Of a DNA stretch of 64,000 bases, positions 9,301 through 20,230 are shown one piece after another (the stretch's first letter is position 1; every line of letters begins with the position of its first letter). Source of the stretch: Leptodactylus fallax. Lineage: Eukaryota > Chordata > Amphibia > Anura > Leptodactylidae. The notes below the pieces were generated by a model. The model searched no databases. It was given only the letters and a program-made list of their open reading frames with translations, and was not told the origin of the DNA. The position numbers and the translations under genes were made by a program. The stretch is taken from positions 4,541,501 through 4,605,500 of the forward strand of contig CAMRHE010000054.1 of assembly GCA_947044405.1 (NCBI GenBank), written 5' to 3'.

Positions 9301-10800
9301 CACTCTGCCACTGGACGACTGTATGGCCTCCTCATGCCACAGTCACTGGGTCACTGTATGGCCTCCTCATGTTGTTGCCACTTGGTCACTGTATGGCCTC
9401 CTCATACCGCTACCACTGGGTCACTGTATGGCCTCCTCATGTTTCTGCCACTTGGTCATTGTATGGCCTCCTCATGCCACTACCACTGGGTCATTGTATG
9501 GCCTCCTCATGCTGCTGCCACTGGGTCACTGTATGGCCTCCTCATATTGCTGTCACTTGGTCACTGTATGGCCTCCTCATACCGCTGCTACTGGGTCGCT
9601 GTATGGCCTCCTCATGTTGCTGCCACTGGGTCATTGTATGGCCTCCTCATGCCGCTACCACTGGGTCATTGTATGGCCACATGCCACTGCCACTGGGTCA
9701 CTGTATGGCCTCCTCATGTTGCTGCCACTTGGTTACTGTATGGCCTCCTCATACCGCTACCACTGGGTCACTGTATGGCCTCCGCATATTGCTGCCACTT
9801 GGTCATTGTATGGCCTCCTCATGCCGTTACCACTGGGTCATTGTGTGGCCTCTTCGTGTTGCTGCCACTTGGTCACTGTATGGCCTCCTCATGCCGCTGC
9901 CACTTGGTCACTGTATGACCTCCTCATATCACTGCCATCAAGTCACTGTATGCCCTAATAAAGCCGTTTTCACTGGGTCACTGTATGCCCTCCTCATGCT
10001 GCTGCCACTTGGTCACTGTATGGCCTCCACATACCACTGCCACTGGGTCACTGTATGCCCTCCTCATGTTGCTGCCACTGGGTCACTGTATGGCCTCCTC
10101 ATGTTGCTGCCACTTGATCACTGTATGACCTCCTCATGTTGCTGCCACTTGGTCACTGTATGGCCTCCTCATGCCGCTGCCACTGGGTCACTGTATGCCT
10201 CCTCATGCCGTTTCCACTGGATCACTGTATGCCCTACTAAAGCCATTGCCACTGGGTCACTGTATGCCCTCCTCATGTTGCTGCCACTTGGTCACTGTAT
10301 GGCCTCCTTATACCGCTGCCACTGTGTCACTGTATGGCCTCCTTATGTTGCTGCCACTGGGTCATTTTATGGCCTCCTCATGCCCCTGCCACTGGGTTAC
10401 TGTATCGCCTCCTCATGTTGCTCCCACTTGGTCACTGTATGGCCTCCTCATACCGCTGCCACTGGGTCACTGTATGACCTCCTCATGTTGCTGCCACTGG
10501 GTCACTGTATGGCCTCCTCATGTTGCTGCCACTTGATCACTGTATGACCTCCTCATGTTGCTGCCACTTGGTCACTGTATGGCCTCCTCATGCCGCTGCC
10601 ACTGTGTCACTGTATGGCCTCCTCATGCCGTTTCCACTGGGTCACTCTGCATCCTCCTCATGCTGCTGCGACTGTGTCACTATATGGCCTCTTCATGCTG
10701 CAGCCACTGGGTCACTGTATTCCCTCCTCATGCCTTTTCCACTGGGTCACTGTATGGCCTCCTCATGCCACTGCCATTGGGTCACTATATGGCCTTCTCA
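9300..10800. repeat. 35-bp minisatellite, about 40 units, in hAT 3' region
   Basis: Tandem units have the core 'gggtcactgtatggcctcct' then catgttgctgccactt. Spacing measured at 10011, 10046 and 10081 is exactly 35 bp. Variants include atgacc or atgccc for atggcc and occasional deletions. Because 35 is not a multiple of 3 and the unit lacks stops in this orientation, all three plus frames stay open (for example 9162-10547). Those frames are artefacts. The array ends near 10800, and a short copy of the longer unit follows to about 10890. Confidence 0.93.
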
Positions 10801-10889
10801 TGCTGCTGCCACCTCCACATTATGTCACCTTGCCACTCTGTGGTTTCCTGATGCTGCTGCCAACTCCACATTATGTCGCCTTGCCACTC

Positions 10890-11311
10890 TGTAGACATAT
10901 ATGTGGAATCGACAGACGACGGTGTAAAAGTGTGTGCTCTTTCACTCTACAGTAGGATGTTGGGTCTCTGCATGGTTCTTTCTACTTGGCACTAACATGG
11001 ACCTGTAAGGCTGGGTTCACACTTGAGTTAGTTGGTCAGTTTTGGCCCTGTAACTGTCCAAATAAGTGAAGTGTGCAGTAGTTCTAAGAGCGACGCCTGT
11101 CATGTGCATGTCATTCGGACTCTCAGTACTGTTTTACTACCACAGTTACTGCAAGGCACAGTGTTCTACACCACTATACAGGCTCGCTGAAGCTAGGAAA
11201 TAGGTGTTTTTTAGCGATATACGCCGCAAAGTAATTCAGATTGAAGCAAATTTTTTTGGAACTTCGAATCAAACTGCCGAATCGAACTTTTGAGAAATTC
11301 GCTCATCTCTA
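10890..11311. other. hAT 3' subterminal region
   Basis: Non-coding sequence between the minisatellite and the 3' terminus. It includes a 'ctgggttcacacttgag' block at 11012 like other palindromic repeats in the window. It ends in 'tcgaacttttgagaaattcgctcatctcta', the inverse of a TAGAGATGAGCGAA end. Confidence 0.5.
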
Positions 11312-11319
11312 GAAATAAT

Positions 11320-12444
11320 ACCTGTTCTGTGGAAATCTTCTTGTGTGGTAGCGGTTCCAAAGAAACCTCACCCTATGGACCTCAATGACTAAAGACCAGT
11401 AGCATTGACATCCCACCTGATGAAGGTCTTAGAGAGATTGGTTCTCACACATCTCCGCCCTCTAGTGAGCCTGGCTATGGACCCTCTCCAGTTTGCTTAT
11501 CGGCCAGGCATTGCCATCATCCACCTTCTGCACAGGGCCATTTCTCACCTGGAGAAACCAGGGAACACTGTGAGAATAATGTTCTTTGATTTCTTCAGTG
11601 CTTTTAACACCATACAGCCGGGGCTATTGAGAGGCAAGCTGGCCCTTGCTGGAGTGGACCACCACCTCTCCAATTGGATCCTAGACTACCTCACAAATCG
11701 ATCTCAGTATGTGAGAGCCCGGGACTGTGTGTCAGATACTGTGATCTGTAATACGGGGGCACCCCAGGGTACGGTTCTTGCTCCTTTCCTCTTCACACTG
11801 TACACTGCAGATTTTAGGTGCAACTCATCTAGCTGCTACCTACAGAAGTATTCTGATGACTCTACAATAGTAGGCCTCATCACAGACGAAGATGACAGGG
11901 AGTACAGAGAAATGAACCGGGATTTTGTGGATTGGTGCCAGCGGAACCACCTGAGGATTAACGCTGGGAAGACCAACGAGATGGTGGTGGACTTTCGTAA
12001 ATGCAGATGTCCTACTACACCAGTGGACAACCAGGGGACGAGCATCGAGATTGTCAACACCTGGGAGTGCTCCTTAATAATCAGCTGGAATGGGCAGATC
12101 ACATGGCGGTCCTGTACAGGAAGGGCCTCAGCAGGCTTTACCTTCTTAGGAGACTGAGAGCCTTTGGAGTCCAGGGGGCACTTCTTAGGACTTTTTTCAA
12201 CTCGGTAGTAGCATCAGCCATCTTCTTCGGAGTGGCCTGCTGGGGGAGCAGTATATCAGCCAGGGATAGAAGTAAACTCGACAAGCTGATTAGAAGGGCC
12301 AGCTCTGTCCTGGGGAGCACCCTGGACCCAGTGCAGGTGGTGGGTGACAGAAGGATACTGCCCGTGGTGAGCTCCATGTGGGAGAATAACTCCCATTCCA
12401 TGCATGAGACCGTGATAGGGCTGGGCAGTACTGTCAGTGACTGA
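11320..12444 (+). pseudogene. CR1/L2-type LINE reverse transcriptase, main part
   Basis: The frame continues from 5557 across the hAT insertion. One frame to 12157 holds the RT palm: TSHLMKVLERLVLTHLRP, DPLQFAYRPG, IMFFDFFSAFNTI (motif A, Asp), GAPQGTVLAPFLFTLYTADF (motif B) and YSDDST (motif C, in place of the usual F/YADD). A stop lies near 11391 (aatgactaaag). A frameshift near 12060 moves the thumb region (LGVLLNNQLEWADH, ASAIFFGVACWGSS, LIRRASSVLG) into the 12001-12444 frame. It would have copied LINE RNA into DNA at the target site. Truncated and inactive. Confidence 0.93.
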
Positions 12445-12775
12445 CTACTTCACCCTAAGTGTGAGAAGGAGCGCTATCGGTAGTCTTTTCTCCCCGCTGC
12501 GGTTTGGCTGCACAACCGACCTAAGTGGAGATCATTACACACGGAGAACTGAAATTTCTTTCCCCACATCCCCCCCTCCCCACTACTTCTTTGACTGTAC
12601 CTTTCTACCTGTCTGTCTACTATCAGTGGGAGGCCTCTACCTTGGAACGTTTTGTATATATTGTATGTGTATTTGTATTTCTTATCTTGCATTGCATATC
12701 CTTGCTGCTGTAACACACCGAATTTCCCCATGGTGGGACTATTAAAGGATTATTACTATTATTATTATATATCTG
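12445..12775 (+). mobile_element. LINE 3' UTR and tail
   Basis: After the RT frame stops, the sequence runs to 'tttccccatggtgggactat' then 'taaaggattattactattattatt'. CR1/L2-type LINEs usually end in short microsatellite repeats rather than poly(A), so the ATT repeats near 12748-12770 mark the 3' end. Confidence 0.75.
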
Positions 12776-12816
12776 GAAACGTTTCAACCAATTTTGCATG
12801 AACGGGGCCATGTCCT

Positions 12817-13023
12817 TCAGGCCGGGACCCCACGTGGTGCCGAAAACGCCGCATGCAAAACCATGGTGTTTTACAGTCCCTGCAAAGTGCATGGGATTCT
12901 AGCATTTTTGGAATTCGTAGCATGTTCAATTAAACTTACGAAAATGTCAGCATTTCCCTATAGATATAATTAAAGCAGAATGTCCACAGAGGAAAACTCT
13001 AAGCTCTAAGTGGGGCCTTAGCC
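12817..13023. mobile_element. M1-family MITE
   Basis: Left end aggccgggaccccacgtgg, right end 'tctaagtggggccttagcct'. These are inverse relatives of the ends at 531-2467. The interior shares 'tttccctatagatataatta' with the copy at 14458-14785. Non-coding. Confidence 0.6.
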
Positions 13024-14160
13024 TCAGGTAGTTTTTGGTTAATAAGAATGCTAAAAAGATCCCTCAAGGATCCCTCAAGATTAACCTATAACTCTAAAAT
13101 GATGATCCAGAGGAAGACAAAAACCCTGTGGTTTGTCCAGCACCCATATACATACTCTGCAGGAGCCAGAACTCAATTTTCCATCACCAAACTGACTCTT
13201 CTCTATATTTTTATCCCATTCACAAGGTTATTAATTGGGGTGACACTGATGCCTGTGGTACCCTACTGTTGACTTTACTCCATTTCAAGTATGTACCATG
13301 TATAATTCTTTACCCATCTGTATATTCAGTTCTGTCCTGTTTGGTACAGTATCAAATGCTTTTGCAAAATCCCATATTATAACATGAGATTCATAATCAA
13401 TATCCAGATTTGCACTTACCTCCTCTTAGAAGCCAAGAATCATAGTTAAGCATGAACTGTTTCTGATGAATCCATAATGGTTATCAAATATGTGAAAAGA
13501 CATTACTGACAATAGCAAGTCTCATACATTCTTTATAAATCCTTTCCTGGGCTCCTTTCCTTCTTTCATATGTGAGTTCATGTGAATGGTTTGGCTCTAA
13601 TGACTTCTTTAATTATTAGTCCCTGGTTTCACACAATTTACAGTATATTTTATTTGGGTTCATTTCCATTGTACCTTTTTTGAATGCCATATATTTCATT
13701 TAGTAGTTTATTTCACAGTGACAATGCAGCTTTGAATGAATTTCTGGACATATTCACACCTACACTCAATGGCTTGCATTTCTGTTTGCTTTTGTAGAGT
13801 TGATTAATGTAGCTGTGAGTGATTTAGATTGGAAAGAGATTTTGCTATCTTGAAGTAACATACCGTCAAGTACTTTGGAATCTTCTGTAGTTCTGCTTGA
13901 GTGCTGCTTACATTATGGAGGAAGATGGTTTGATCTTGATAAAAGCAATATTTTACAATGCATTCCTTCGGAAATGTTATTTCAACTTGATCTGTCAACT
14001 ATATAAAATTCCAGGAAATGTTGACTTTGTTTCAAAAGTAAATGATTTTTGATATGATCTCCAGTGTCTGACTAGCTGTGTAAAAAATCAACTAGATAAA
14101 TTGTATCTAAGTTTGCCAATATTTTCATTGTCTCATTGTTAATACATGTAACTTCATTTA
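13024..14160. other. AT-rich stretch without recognised features
   Basis: Open frames are short (84 codons or less) and unlike known proteins. I see no terminal repeats or tandem arrays. It could be unique intronic sequence or old degraded repeats. Confidence 0.3.
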
Positions 14161-14457
14161 TTAACCTCATCCTGCCGCAGGCATTTTTCGATTCATATTT
14201 TTGGCTTCTCACAAATTTGAACACCATAAATTTTCTATTTTTCTATTCAGAGAGCTGTATGAGGGCTTAATGTTTGCAGGACAAATTGTACTTTGCAATG
14301 ATACCATTTAATATTCTGTACAATGTACTGGAAAGCTGGAAGAAAAATGGAATTGGAGAAAATTGCGTTTGCATGACTTTCTTATGGGCTTTCACTGTGG
14401 AGCAAAAATGACGTTACCTGTATTTTATGGGTTGGTATAATTCTAGCTATAACAAAT
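14161..14457. repeat. Interspersed repeat, 'tgagggctta' type
   Basis: Contains 'ctgtatgagggcttaatgtt' and ttgcaggacaaattgtac. The related phrase 'atgagggcttgtttcttgtg' is at 18445-18475, and similar flank text is at 36690-37009 and 42332-42560. It may be another section of the long repeat R. Confidence 0.5.
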
Positions 14458-14785
14458 TTAGGCTGTGGCCAAAACGCTGTGTTTTACATTACCTGCAAAG
14501 TGGGTGGGATTCTGGCTAATCCTAGCCACACATCGCAGAAAAAAAATCTGCAGCGAAAAATGCTGTGATTTCAACACCACTTGTGTTTTTTCAAAAGGCA
14601 GTATGTCTATTATATCTACGGAAACACTGGTGTTTTCCATAGGTATAATAGAGAAAGAAAGTCCGAAGAGGAAAACTCTGCAGACTTCCTGTGAAAATTG
14701 CTGCGGAAAGAAACGCGATGTGTTTACACCGCGGTCCTTTCTGCAGCGTTTTTTGGCTGCAGCTCACTATGTGGGGCCTTAGCCT
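14458..14785. mobile_element. M1-family MITE
   Basis: Left end ttaggctgtggcc, right end tatgtggggccttagcctaa. The interior includes 'cggaaacactggtgttttcc' as a small hairpin. It is inserted in the interspersed repeat, which resumes at 14786. Confidence 0.6.
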
Positions 14786-15565
14786 AATATAGTTTTATTT
14801 ACAGTTTAACCCCTTTAAGCCCCAAATTTTTCATTTTCACAAGGGGTTAAAAGAGAAAATGATGCCTACAATTTGATATGCAATTTCTCCTAAGTACAGA
14901 AATACCCTATCTGTGTATGAAAATTGCTGTTTGGACACACAGCAGGCCACAGAAGGCGAGGAGTACCATTAGGCTTTTGAAGGGCAGAATCCGTTTCAGG
15001 GTCCATGGTGTCTTTACAGAGCCCCTAAGGTGCCATTGTAATGGAAAGTACCAAGAAGTGAGCCCATTTTGGAAACTGCATCCCTCAAAAAATTTATCAA
15101 ATGGTATTGTGATCTCTTTGACACAGAAGATGGTTTCCAAAAAGAAATGCACAGCGGATGGTACAAAATGAAAATTGAAATTTCCCATATGTATGCTATT
15201 TCGGTGCTCGCTATGTCATGCCCAGCTTTGGCACTGTGAAAAGTCAGCTCTCCAGTAAAACACCCTATATGTGGCCCTAATCTTTTGCCTGGAAGTATGA
15301 CAGGATTCAGAAGTGAAAGGTCCTGAGATAAAATAATTCACTCCCAAAATTGTAACCCATTTTAGAAACTACACCTTTTAAGGAACTTCTCAAGGGGTCT
15401 TATTATCATTTTGAGCCCAAGAGTGCTTCCCAAAAATGTGCAAAGTGAAAATTTAATTTTTTTGCCATTCCAGTGTCCAATATGTTGTGCCCACTTTAGG
15501 TCAACAGAGTAACACACTCCTAAAATTCTTAAGCAGGTTATTGCGAGTACAAAAAAAGTTGTATA
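14786..15565. repeat. Interspersed repeat R copy, left of Tc1-like insertion
   Basis: R-type phrases: 'ggtgtctttacagagcccct', 'cattttggaaactgcatccc', 'gacaggattcagaagtgaaa' and 'ggcactgtgaaaagtcagct' (parallel to 5310-5340). No coding sequence. Continues at 17080. Confidence 0.55.
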
Positions 15566-17079
15566 CAGTGGGGAAAAAAAGTATTTAGTCAGCCACCAAT
15601 TGTGCAAGTTCTTCCTCTTAAAAAGATTAGATACACCTGTAACTGACATCATAGGTAGACCTCAACTATGAGAGACAAAATGAGAAAACAAATCCAGAAA
15701 ATCACATTGCCTGATTTTTAAAGAATTTATTTGCAAATTATGGTGGAAAATAAGTATTTGGTCAATAACAAAAGTTCATCTCAATACTTTGTTATATATC
15801 CTTTGTTGGCAATGACAGAGGTCAAACGTTTTCTGTAAGTCTTCACAAGATTTTCACACACTGTTGCTGGTATGTTGGCCCATTTCTCCATGGAGATCTC
15901 CTCTAGAGCAGTGATGTTTTGGGGCTGTCGCTGGGCAGTACAGACTTTCAATTCCCTCCAAAGGTTTTCTATGGGGTTGAGATCTGGAGACTTTCTAGGC
16001 CACTCCAGGACCTTGAAATGCTTCTTACGAAGCTTGGGATCATTGTCATGCAGAAAGACCCAGCCATGTTTCATCTTCAATGCCCTTGCTGGTGGAAGGA
16101 GGTTTGCACTCAAAATCTCACGATACCTGGCGCCATTCATTCTTTCATGTAGCTGGATCAGTCGTCCTGGTCCCTTTGCAGAGAAACAGCCCCAAACATG
16201 ATGTTGCCACCCACATGCTTCACAGTAGGTATGGTGTTCTTTGGATGCAACTCAGCATTCACTCTCCTCCAAACACGACGAGTTGTGTTTCTACCAAACA
16301 GTTCTACTTTGGTTTCATCTGACCATATGACATTCTCCCAATACTCTTCTGGAACATCCAAATGCTCTCAGCAAACCAGACGGCCCGGAATGTACTGGCA
16401 AGCAGGGGGACAAGTTTGGCACTGCAGGATCTGAGTCCCTGGCGGCATAGTGTGTTACTGACGGTAGCCTTTGTTACCTTAGTCCCAGCTTTCTGCAGGT
16501 CATTCACTAGGGTGTTTCTGGATTTTTGCTCACCGTTCTTGTGATCATTTTGACCCCACGGGGGAGATCTTGCGTGGAACCCCTGATCGAGGGAGTTTAT
16601 CAGTGTTCTTGTATGTCATCCATTTTCTAATTATTGCTCCCATAGTTGATTTCTTTACACCAAGCTGCTTGCCTATTGCAGATTCAGTCTTCCCAGCCTG
16701 GTGCAGGTCTACAATTTTGTTTCTGGTGTCCTTCCACAGCTCTTTGGTCTTCACCATAGTGGGTTTGGAGTGTGACTGTTTGAGGTTGTGGACAGGTGTC
16801 TTTTATACTGATAACAATTTCAAACAGGTGCCATTACTACAGGTAATGAGTGGAGGACAGAGGAGCCTCTTAAAGAAGAAGTTACAGGTCTGTGAGAGCC
16901 AGAAATCTTGCTTGTTTGTAGGCGACCAAATACTTATTTTCCACCATAATTTTCAAATAAATTCTTTAAAAATCAGACTATGTGACTTTCTGGATTTGTT
17001 TTTTCATTTTGTCTCTCATAGTTGAGGTCTACCTATGATGTCAATTACAGGCCTCTCTGATCTTTTTAAGTGGGAGAAC
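15566..17079 (-). mobile_element. Tc1-like DNA transposon (family C, copy 1), right end lost
   Basis: The left end CAGTGGGGAAAAAAAGTATT follows TA at 15564-15565. The left repeat includes 'catcataggtagacctcaac' and 'agagacaaaatgagaaaaca'; their complements lie at 17005-17045. The right repeat stops at 'gtgggagaact' (about 17079), and the last ~35 bp seen in the related fragment at 46935-46974 are missing. The transposase is on the minus strand. Confidence 0.9.
15781..16757 (-). pseudogene. Tc1-like transposase (family C), frameshifted
   Basis: The start [16 protein letters not shown] is at 16757. The HTH region has [18 protein letters not shown]. Coding then moves through at least three frames: 16304-16507 (KAGTKVTKATVSNTL), 16158-16361 (IWSDETKVELFGRN, first catalytic Asp) and 15781-16140 (VFLHDNDPK with an Asp, then [16 protein letters not shown] with the Glu). 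All DD34E landmarks can be seen but not in one frame. The C-terminus ends [10 protein letters not shown]. Inactive. Confidence 0.92.
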
Positions 17080-18663
17080 TGGTTTTTGGACATCATTGTT
17101 TTTCAGAGCCCCAGAGGTACCAGTAAATTGGAATTTTCCAAGAAGTGACCACATTTTGTAGGGGCCATTTTAGGGTCTCTGCAAGTGTGACATGGCATCC
17201 AAAAATCAAGCAATCTAAATCTGCTCTCTAAAAGCCACATAGCGCTCCTGTACATCGACGTCCTGCTGTGTACCCAAACAGAAGTTTATGCCCAATGTAT
17301 GACACTGTTGTACCAAGGTAACATACTTAACAATGTTATATGTTGCTATAAACTGCTGTGTGGGACACAGCCAGACAGTAGTGAAGGAGTGAGTTTGGGT
17401 TTTGAAGTACAGTTTGTTTTTGTACATCAGGTCACTTTTGCAGAGCGCTTGAATTGCTAGTAAAGTGGAATCCATCTACACATGACCCCATTTTGGAAAC
17501 TACACCCCTCATGGGATTTATCAAGGGGTGTAGTGAGCATTTTCTAACCCTTGAGTGTTGCATTTATTTAGTTTCCAGAAATGAATGTGCATGATAGTGA
17601 TCCTTTTCTGTTTCAAGATTTGTTTCCCCCAGCTTGTACAGCACAGACACACTCCAAAAGCTGTTAAGTAGTTATCCCTGGCACATTAGCTTTTGGAGTG
17701 TTTGCTCTGACAAAGCTTGGTTCAACACATTGCAAACTGTAATTGCGTATCTCTGCAAAAATTGTCATTTTTACTTTTCACTATAAAAGTACATTAATTC
17801 TGTACATTAATTCTGGAAAATAAATTAATGCAACATTTGGGAGTTAAAAATGTTCACTGCACCCTTGGATAAATTCATTCAAGGCTGTAATTTCCAAAAT
17901 GGTTTCACATGTCAGGGGATTCCATTAGTGGCATTTCAGGGTCTCTACCAAAGTGACTTGCAGTCCAAAAACCAAACTGTCTAAATCTGTGCTCCAAGAA
18001 TCAAATGGCACTATATGCCTTCTGTGCCTGGCTATATTGCCAAACAGAAATTTAAATACACATAAGACATTTTTAAGAATGTTATTCTAGGTAGAGCAGG
18101 GCACAGATGTGAAGACTGCACCCCTCACAGAATTTATCAAGAGGTGTAGTGACCATTAGTTTACTGGATAGGAAACAAACACAGATGGTAAAAAGTGAAT
18201 ATGTAAGCTCTGCAGAGTACATAGGGTACATCATTTCCCTATTTTCCCAGTAGTTGCTATGATTGGTGGGGTGCTCTGGGGGTCACTCTGGTGTATTTTT
18301 CCTTGTAAGCTTTAAATCTAGGGTTTACTCTGATATATGCTGCACAGCTTATACATACTATTTCTGAGTTTTGTCCTAAAGATTTGGCGTTTATTTTTTT
18401 GCTGTCGATGGTACAAGCTATATATTTTTTATTTTTCTGGTAATGTAACCATATGAGGGCTTGTTTCTTGTGGGAAGATATGCATTTTCTAATGACACCG
18501 TTTTGGGTGCCTATAACTTATTGACAAAAACAAACATCAATTTTGGTTTCTGGTTTTGGTTGCTTTTCAACATTTAATTTTTTTGCCCTTTACCATACAG
18601 CATAACTAACATGTTACTTTTTTGTTACTTCTATGGGTCAGCACAATTATAGCGATACCTAAT
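17080..18663. repeat. Interspersed repeat R copy, right of Tc1-like insertion
   Basis: R-type text recurs twice in tandem-like fashion ('gatttatcaaggggtgtagtgagca' at ~17515 and 'aatttatcaagaggtgtagtgacca' at ~18130; 'aaccaaactgtctaaatctg' at ~17970). This suggests two overlapping or nested R copies. From ~18440 the 'tgagggcttgtttc' section begins. No genes. Confidence 0.5.
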
Positions 18664-18875
18664 TTAGGCTAGGACCCATGTTGGGAAATGAGCTTTTTTT
18701 GTTGCAGATTTTGCTGGGTTTGGAGCCAAAGCCAAGAATGGCTACAAAAGGAATGGGAAATATATAGGAAGTTCTTCTACCTTCTGCTAAATCCACTCTT
18801 GGCTTTGGCTCAAAAAACAACAGCAAAACGCAGCAAAAAAAAGCTGCGTTTCCGACGGGGGCCGTAGCCTTATAG
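18664..18875. mobile_element. M1-family MITE, palindromic
   Basis: Left aggctaggacccatg, right ggggccgtagcctta. The interior is a long hairpin: 'ggagccaaagccaagaatgg' pairs with 'ccactcttggctttggctc' around a short loop with tatataggaag. The same inner hairpin is in the copies at 35901 and 58224. Confidence 0.65.
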
Positions 18876-19230
18876 TGTTTTTTATGCCACTAATTTTGCT
18901 AAATAAAAATCCATTTGGGGAAAAAAATCAATTGATTTTGCATGCCATCTTCTGAGAGGTATAATATCAATCAATTACGTAGCTCATTCCTTCGTGACCA
19001 ATTTTCTACCTGAGCTAATTGTATTAAGTGTACAATTGATTCATACACCCGTATAACACAAAAAAATTGAGTATACTAGGTCTATGCATATGAATAGGGT
19101 TTATCATTCTACCATAGCACAATTCAACATGTTTCACTATCCTCGCTATATTATACAAATGCTTATTCACGCAAATGTATTCATATCTTAGTGTTTTGTT
19201 ACAAGGGGTACATATTTCCTTTGGGTCTCC
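18876..19230. other. AT-rich, no gene recognised
   Basis: The first ~100 bp continue the interspersed repeat seen before the MITE. The rest holds no open frame, tandem repeat or terminal structure that I can support. Confidence 0.3.
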
Positions 19231-19249
19231 TTATGAAAGCTACGCCTTT

Positions 19250-20230
19250 CCTGGTCACCTTGCATTGTATAGGGACTTATAGACTATTCATGCCTGCTAA
19301 GGATTCTGGAAAAGAATATGCAAATGAATCCTCCTTGTAGAAAGAGAGTATCTTCTCTCTCTCTCTCTTCTGCCGCTCATTTCTTCTCTCTTTTTTGCCT
19401 CTACTCTCTTGTACCTCCCCCACTCTGTCCAGTACTAATATAACCTTCACCCCCCCCCCCCATTCTCCTACCTAGTGCAGGCTACCTTGTATATGCTATT
19501 TTGTTTCTCCTGCTCTTTCCCCTCCCTTCTCTTTCCTCTTATTCACCTCTTATTCACCTTTCTCCCCCTCTTCCTCTACCCCTCCCGACCTCACTCCTTC
19601 ATATATATAAAAAAATCCACTAAATGGTTTGTTGAATGTAGCTCTCTTATATACGCATGTAGTACTTGTTGTGAACATATTTTGCATTCTGTAAGATGTT
19701 CTTACTCTGTGCTGGATGCTAAGTATGTACTTCTTGTTCAATAAACTTTGAATATAAAAAAAGAAAAAGAGTATCTTCTTCTAGCACCACCTTTTCGAAG
19801 GTAGTTCCTGATAGAGCTACGCCTGGTTTTTCTGAAACCTTATGACTTGATCTGGGATTAAAGCTATGACAGAATATCCTCTTCAAAAAGGAGAAGAGAC
19901 CCATCTGCAGACAGCTTCTTCAAGGTTATATTCTCTCATTAGTGTAAAGCAGAGTATTGGCTGGCTGGTTGAGAGGTCATAGACATGGGTCAAAAGGGGT
20001 ATTATATCTCTTTAGAAAACTACTGCCTTTGCAGACCATCTTGCACTGCACAGAGACTTATATATTCCCTACTAAGGATTCTGTGAAAACAAATGGTGAA
20101 AAAAGAGACACTTCTTATAGCGCCACCTTTTGGAAGGTAGCTCACTATAGATCAATGCCTGGTTTTCTGAAACCTAGTGGCCTGATCTGTTTTTAAAGCC
20201 TAGCTAGAATAACTCCTTCAAAAGGGTTTG
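19250..20230. repeat. Diverged local duplication, two units
   Basis: Unit 1 (19250-19895, including a retroposed insertion) and unit 2 (about 20030-20230) share, in order, 'agggacttatagactattc' / 'agagacttatatattccct', 'ctaaggattctg', 'gcaccaccttttcgaaggta' / 'gcgccaccttttggaaggta', 'cctggttttt' and a cttcaaaa-type end. Unit 1 carries an L1-like insertion that unit 2 lacks. Role unknown. Confidence 0.6.
19357..19767 (+). mobile_element. 5'-truncated L1-like 3' end with target duplication
   Basis: About 410 bp of pyrimidine-rich sequence ends in aataaa (19739-19744), then 'ctttgaatat' and an A-rich tail. The direct repeat agagtatcttct flanks it at 19345-19356 and 19768-19779. An AATAAA followed by an A tail and a 12-bp duplication is the mark of L1-type target-primed insertion. 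There is no coding sequence; only the 3' UTR was copied. The L1 assignment is inferred; a retroposed host 3' UTR is possible. Confidence 0.7.

Larger units (their letters stand above)
5566..11311 (+). mobile_element. hAT DNA transposon, 5.75 kb, inside a LINE
   Basis: The element is bounded by direct copies of gaaataat at 5558-5565 and 11312-11319, an 8-bp duplication typical of hAT. The left end is TAGATTCTGCAGAAG. The inverse of the right end is TAGAGATGAGCGAA, a common vertebrate hAT terminus. LINE coding sequence continues in frame across the site, so the boundaries are firm. The terminal repeats agree only in the first few bases and patchily after that. Inside are ~136-bp direct repeats, an inverted 160-bp repeat, a broken BED/hAT transposase, and a 35-bp minisatellite before the 3' end. 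Confidence 0.9.

Noticed and set aside
9162..10547. 461-codon open frame and overlapping frames at 9238-9918 and 9272-9958
   Set aside because: They are translations of the 35-bp tandem array. All three frames are open because the unit has no stop in this orientation and its length is not a multiple of 3.
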